Part shown: positions 21,163 through 23,770 of the stretch, one piece after another
Layout of the letters: each line of letters starts with the position of its first letter
Position numbering within the stretch: position 1 is the stretch's first letter
Origin: Ignavibacteriales bacterium
Lineage (GTDB): Bacteria; Bacteroidota; Ignavibacteria; UBA10030
Reading direction: 5' to 3'
Assembly: GCA_016207365.1 (NCBI GenBank)
Contig: JACQPU010000050.1
Span: forward strand, 1-23,770
DNA length: 23,770 nucleotides
The notes under the pieces: model-generated
Database searches by the model: none
Told to the model about the DNA's origin: nothing
The model's input: the letters and a program-made list of their open reading frames with translations, nothing else
Position numbers and translations under genes: made by a program

Positions 21163-22635
21163 ATGAAGAAGATCTTTCTCGGTTGCGTTGCCGTTCTCTT
21201 TGGAACAGTATCAGTGAAAGCGCAGTTTGCCGAAGATGTGCTTCGATTCTCACAGTTCGGTTTGGGTGTCGGAGCAAGCTCGCTGGCGGTTGGTAACGCG
21301 TCCGTGGGGCAGGCAGACGACTATTCCGCTCTCTTCTGGAATCCTGCCGGCCTCTCCCAGCTCAAGAGCTACGAATTTTCCGTCGGCGCTTCGTATCTGG
21401 ATTACGGTAATACAACGAGGTTCCTCGGTACGCGGACGCAAGGATCACAGAGCGCTTTGAATCTGAACAGCCTCGGCCTTGTGTATCCGGTTCCGACCGT
21501 CCGGGGGGGATTGACCTTTGCATTCGGCTTTAACCGCGTTGCTAATTATACAACGAAGACAGAGTTTACGGGATACAACACGTCGAGTTCAATCGTCCCG
21601 TCGTTGATTCCCGACGTGGATCTCTCAACCCTTTCACAGTCTTCACGCGACGAACTGCTCGATAATAACATTCCCTATCAACTGTACCTTGCCGATATTT
21701 CGGGAAACCGGTTAGTGACCTCCATTACGAAGGACGTGCAACAAACCGCGGTCATCAGAGAAGCGGGCGGGATGAACCACTGGTCGTTTGGAGGCGCAAT
21801 CGATGTGGCCAAGGATCTCTCCCTCGGGGCCGCCATCAGCCTCGTTTCAGGATCCTATTCATACGACCGGGAATATACCGAAACCGACTTGTTTAACAAT
21901 TATCAGAAGGCGCCGGCCGATACGCTGGGGCTCTTCGACCGGTTTCGTTTTGTCAGCACGATCAATAGTGATCTGAATGGATTTAATGCAGTTTTTGGCT
22001 TCCATTACAGGAAACAGGGAAAATTCAAGATTGGATTCACCGTACGGACGCCGACCTATTACACCATTGAAGAAACATTCAGCGACGAGGCTGAAAGCTG
22101 GTTCGATCCGAATCTCAATGGAACCATCGATCAGTTTGATATCGCGTTCGATGAGAAAACGGAATACAAGATCGTCACGCCTGTTGTGGTTACTCTGGGC
22201 GGCATGGTGCAGTTTCGCGACTGGCTGGTTCTTTCCGGAGACCTGGAATACACGGATTGGCGCGACATGAGGTTTGTGACCTCCCGTAGTGCCCTGGAGT
22301 TCGAAAACCGCGTGATCCAGGGCATTTACCGGCCGACATTCAGCTTCCGGGGAGGAATGGAGGTTACGCTGTGGCATTACGGCGTGAAACTGCGCGGTGG
22401 TTTTCAGCTGAAACCCTCCCCCTATGAAGGTGACCCCCCGGAATTCGATCAGCAATACTACTCCGCCGGCGCGGGTTTGCAACTCGAAGAAAATGTCTGG
22501 CTCGATGCGGGATATGCTTTTGGAATCTGGAAGACGTTTCGGGACAACTACTACTCGGGTTCCACATCGGGTTCTCGAACAAATGAGCACGTGAAGACGC
22601 ACAACGCGGTTGTAACTCTGAAATTCCGATTCTGA
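21163..22635 (+). CDS. OmpP1/FadL-family outer-membrane transport protein
   Basis: This is a 490-residue protein with a signal peptide (MKKIFLGCVAVLFGTVSVKAQ). The mature start matches the OmpP1/FadL/PorV-like pattern: EDVLRFSQFGLGVGASSLAV, then GNASVGQADDYSALFWNPAGL, where the WNPAGL box is diagnostic. The rest is beta-barrel strands, closing with TLKFRF, the aromatic C-terminal signature for BAM. Known of the family: uptake of fatty acids or other hydrophobic compounds, or in Bacteroidota a role beside type IX secretion (PorV). The hatch NPA box is closer to FadL/TodX, but I cannot separate the two. No strong ribosome site is seen. Confidence 0.88.
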   Translation: MKKIFLGCVAVLFGTVSVKAQFAEDVLRFSQFGLGVGASSLAVGNASVGQADDYSALFWNPAGLSQLKSYEFSVGASYLDYGNTTRFLGTRTQGSQSALNLNSLGLVYPVPTVRGGLTFAFGFNRVANYTTKTEFTGYNTSSSIVPSLIPDVDLSTLSQSSRDELLDNNIPYQLYLADISGNRLVTSITKDVQQTAVIREAGGMNHWSFGGAIDVAKDLSLGAAISLVSGSYSYDREYTETDLFNNYQKAPADTLGLFDRFRFVSTINSDLNGFNAVFGFHYRKQGKFKIGFTVRTPTYYTIEETFSDEAESWFDPNLNGTIDQFDIAFDEKTEYKIVTPVVVTLGGMVQFRDWLVLSGDLEYTDWRDMRFVTSRSALEFENRVIQGIYRPTFSFRGGMEVTLWHYGVKLRGGFQLKPSPYEGDPPEFDQQYYSAGAGLQLEENVWLDAGYAFGIWKTFRDNYYSGSTSGSRTNEHVKTHNAVVTLKFRF

Positions 22636-22669
22636 GACCGGGCCCAATCCGCCTTCAAAATCCATTCTG

Positions 22670-22699
22670 TTGAATCCGCAGGCAAGTTTTGTTACATTG
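22670..22699 (+). promoter_or_regulatory. Candidate Bacteroidota-type promoter for the acylase gene
   Basis: TTG (22670-22672), 20 bases, then TACATTG (22693-22699), a match to the first seven bases pattern TAnnTTG. The ATG of the acylase is 27 bases later. Confidence 0.5.
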
Positions 22700-22726
22700 G
22701 CCGTGGTTTTGTGACCCAACCAGTGC

Positions 22727-23770
22727 ATGCGAACACGAACGCGGATTCTTATCGGACTCGGTTTTTCGGCCCTCGTTATTACCAGCGCCCTCCTTGTTCT
22801 CGCCTTTCATCTCGCAACCCGTTCATTTCCCACAACGAGCGGTACTCTTGTAGTTGCAGGGATTAATCTTCCCGTTCACATTGCCCGCGACGCCTTTGGC
22901 GTTCCGCATATTTTTGCAGAGTCGGCCGCGGACGCATGGTTTGCCGCGGGATTTGTGCAGGCTCAGGATCGGATGTGGCAAATGGATTTTATCCGGCGCG
23001 CAGGGCAGGGGAGGCTCGCGGAAATTCTCGGTCCCCAGGCCCTGCCGGTGGACAGGATGTTCCGCACCATTGGCGTTCGGCGTATTGCCGATGAGACGGC
23101 GCGGCTGCTCGATGCGGAGACGCGGGGAGCGCTCGAATCCTATGCTCAAGGTGTTAATGCAGTGATCGCGGCGCAGAAGGGGCAATATGCCATTGAGTTT
23201 GACATGTTGGGCTATGAGCCGGACCCCTGGAAGCCCGAACACTCGCTCCTTCTCGCAAAGCTCATGGCTTGGGAGCTGAATACTTCGCGATGGGTGGATA
23301 TTACGTATGGCTACATGGTGCAACGTTTCGACGAGCAGCGCGCACGCGATTTGTATCCCTCTTGGCCTCCCGATGCGCCGTTGACAATTCCACGGGGCAA
23401 TCGCACTCCGGATATCGCGGAACTTGGAGCTCAGTTGCTTCAGGCAGATGCGGCCTATCGCGCGTTGCTCGGTGTGTCGGACGATGGCGCAGGCAGCAAT
23501 GGATGGGTCGTCGCACCGTCCAAGTCCGTCACCGGCAATGCTGTGCTCGCCAATGATCCTCATCTGATCCTTACCACACCGGCTAGGTGGTACGAAATAC
23601 ACCTCTCAAGTCCCGACTTTGACGTGATTGGCGTTACCCTGCCGGGCGTTCCGTTCGTCGTGATCGGCCGCACGAGAACCATTGCATGGGGAATGACAAG
23701 TGCAATGGTTGACGACGTGGACTACTATATTGAAGAGGTTGATTCCGTTGAGATTCCGACACGCTACAGG
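22727..23770 (+). CDS. Penicillin acylase family (Ntn hydrolase) proenzyme, N-terminal part only
   Basis: The frame starts at ATG 22727 and is open for exactly 348 codons to the window end. Residues 8-28 or so are a signal anchor (ILIGLGFSALVITSALLVLA). The alpha chain shows IARDAFGVPHIFAESAADAW, AGFVQAQDRMWQMDFIRRAG, QGRLAEILG and LESYAQGVNAVI. Autocatalytic cleavage is expected before Ser257 (DGAGSNGWVVAPSKS), which would become the N-terminal nucleophile of the beta chain; NDPHL and TLPGVPFVVIGRTRTIAWG follow as in the family. Known relatives cut amides: penicillin G, acyl-homoserine lactones, or long-chain acyl amides such as aculeacin. The substrate here is unknown; a periplasmic location is inferred. 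Confidence 0.93.
   Translation, partial: MRTRTRILIGLGFSALVITSALLVLAFHLATRSFPTTSGTLVVAGINLPVHIARDAFGVPHIFAESAADAWFAAGFVQAQDRMWQMDFIRRAGQGRLAEILGPQALPVDRMFRTIGVRRIADETARLLDAETRGALESYAQGVNAVIAAQKGQYAIEFDMLGYEPDPWKPEHSLLLAKLMAWELNTSRWVDITYGYMVQRFDEQRARDLYPSWPPDAPLTIPRGNRTPDIAELGAQLLQADAAYRALLGVSDDGAGSNGWVVAPSKSVTGNAVLANDPHLILTTPARWYEIHLSSPDFDVIGVTLPGVPFVVIGRTRTIAWGMTSAMVDDVDYYIEEVDSVEIPTRYR

Noticed and set aside
1..23770. Phage, transposon, toxin-antitoxin or defence genes
   Set aside because: Every sizeable gene has a housekeeping, envelope or hydrolase assignment; no transposase, integrase, nuclease or restriction motif was found.

Overview
The window reads as chromosomal DNA from a Gram-negative bacterium of the Bacteroidota/Chlorobiota/Ignavibacteriota (FCB) group. 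Four things point there. The ATP synthase cluster runs from the assembly genes to gamma but has no beta or epsilon gene. Several intergenic promoter candidates fit the Bacteroidota layout (TTG, 19-20 bases, TAnnTTTG). The window carries an OmpP1/FadL-type outer-membrane protein, lipoproteins and other Sec-exported envelope proteins. A ribosomal/tRNA operon runs ffh - rpsP - khpA - rimM - trmD - rplS. Placement near Ignavibacteriota is an inference from gene content and order, not from any search. I see no rRNA, tRNA, CRISPR array, insertion sequence or phage gene.

Layout. 1-1166 (minus strand): the start of an M28-type secreted peptidase, cut by the window edge, and a membrane-anchored alpha/beta hydrolase. 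1389-2519: a family 4 glycosyltransferase. 2619-3867: an envelope-shape pair, a membrane-anchored M23 endopeptidase and a bactofilin. 3983-9505: the ATP synthase operon (atpZ-like, atpI-like, atpB, E, F, H, A, G), closed by a strong terminator. 9636-13381: ffh, then rpsP, khpA, rimM, trmD and rplS, the protein-targeting and translation block. 13381-14172: a divergent MqnA-like protein that overlaps rplS by one base. 14404-19155: recN, cysS and a metal-dependent amidohydrolase in a tight series. 19193-22635: three envelope proteins (a predicted beta-barrel, a tyrosine/tryptophan-rich lipoprotein and an OmpP1/FadL-like porin). 22727-23770: the first 348 codons of a penicillin-acylase-type Ntn hydrolase, running off the right edge.

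The most unusual content lies between the genes. Four spacers (1241-1353, 3883-3965, 6965-7022, 14195-14308) each hold an imperfect palindrome built from short degenerate words. Word length and word number are mirrored about the centre: 7,7,7,11,7,7; five heptads; 6,7,7,6; and four decamers. Each uses its own word (GAAANNY, TTCGATA-like, CAGGTTY, CTCTGTGNNT). A fifth spacer (10953-11016) holds eight copies of a degenerate octamer without a mirror arm. The recN/cysS junction contains shorter word repeats that have become coding. I do not recognise these as a named element family. They are the best candidate here for something undescribed.

Limits: everything was read by eye. Functions come from motifs and general family resemblance, and no alignment, folding or database search was run.
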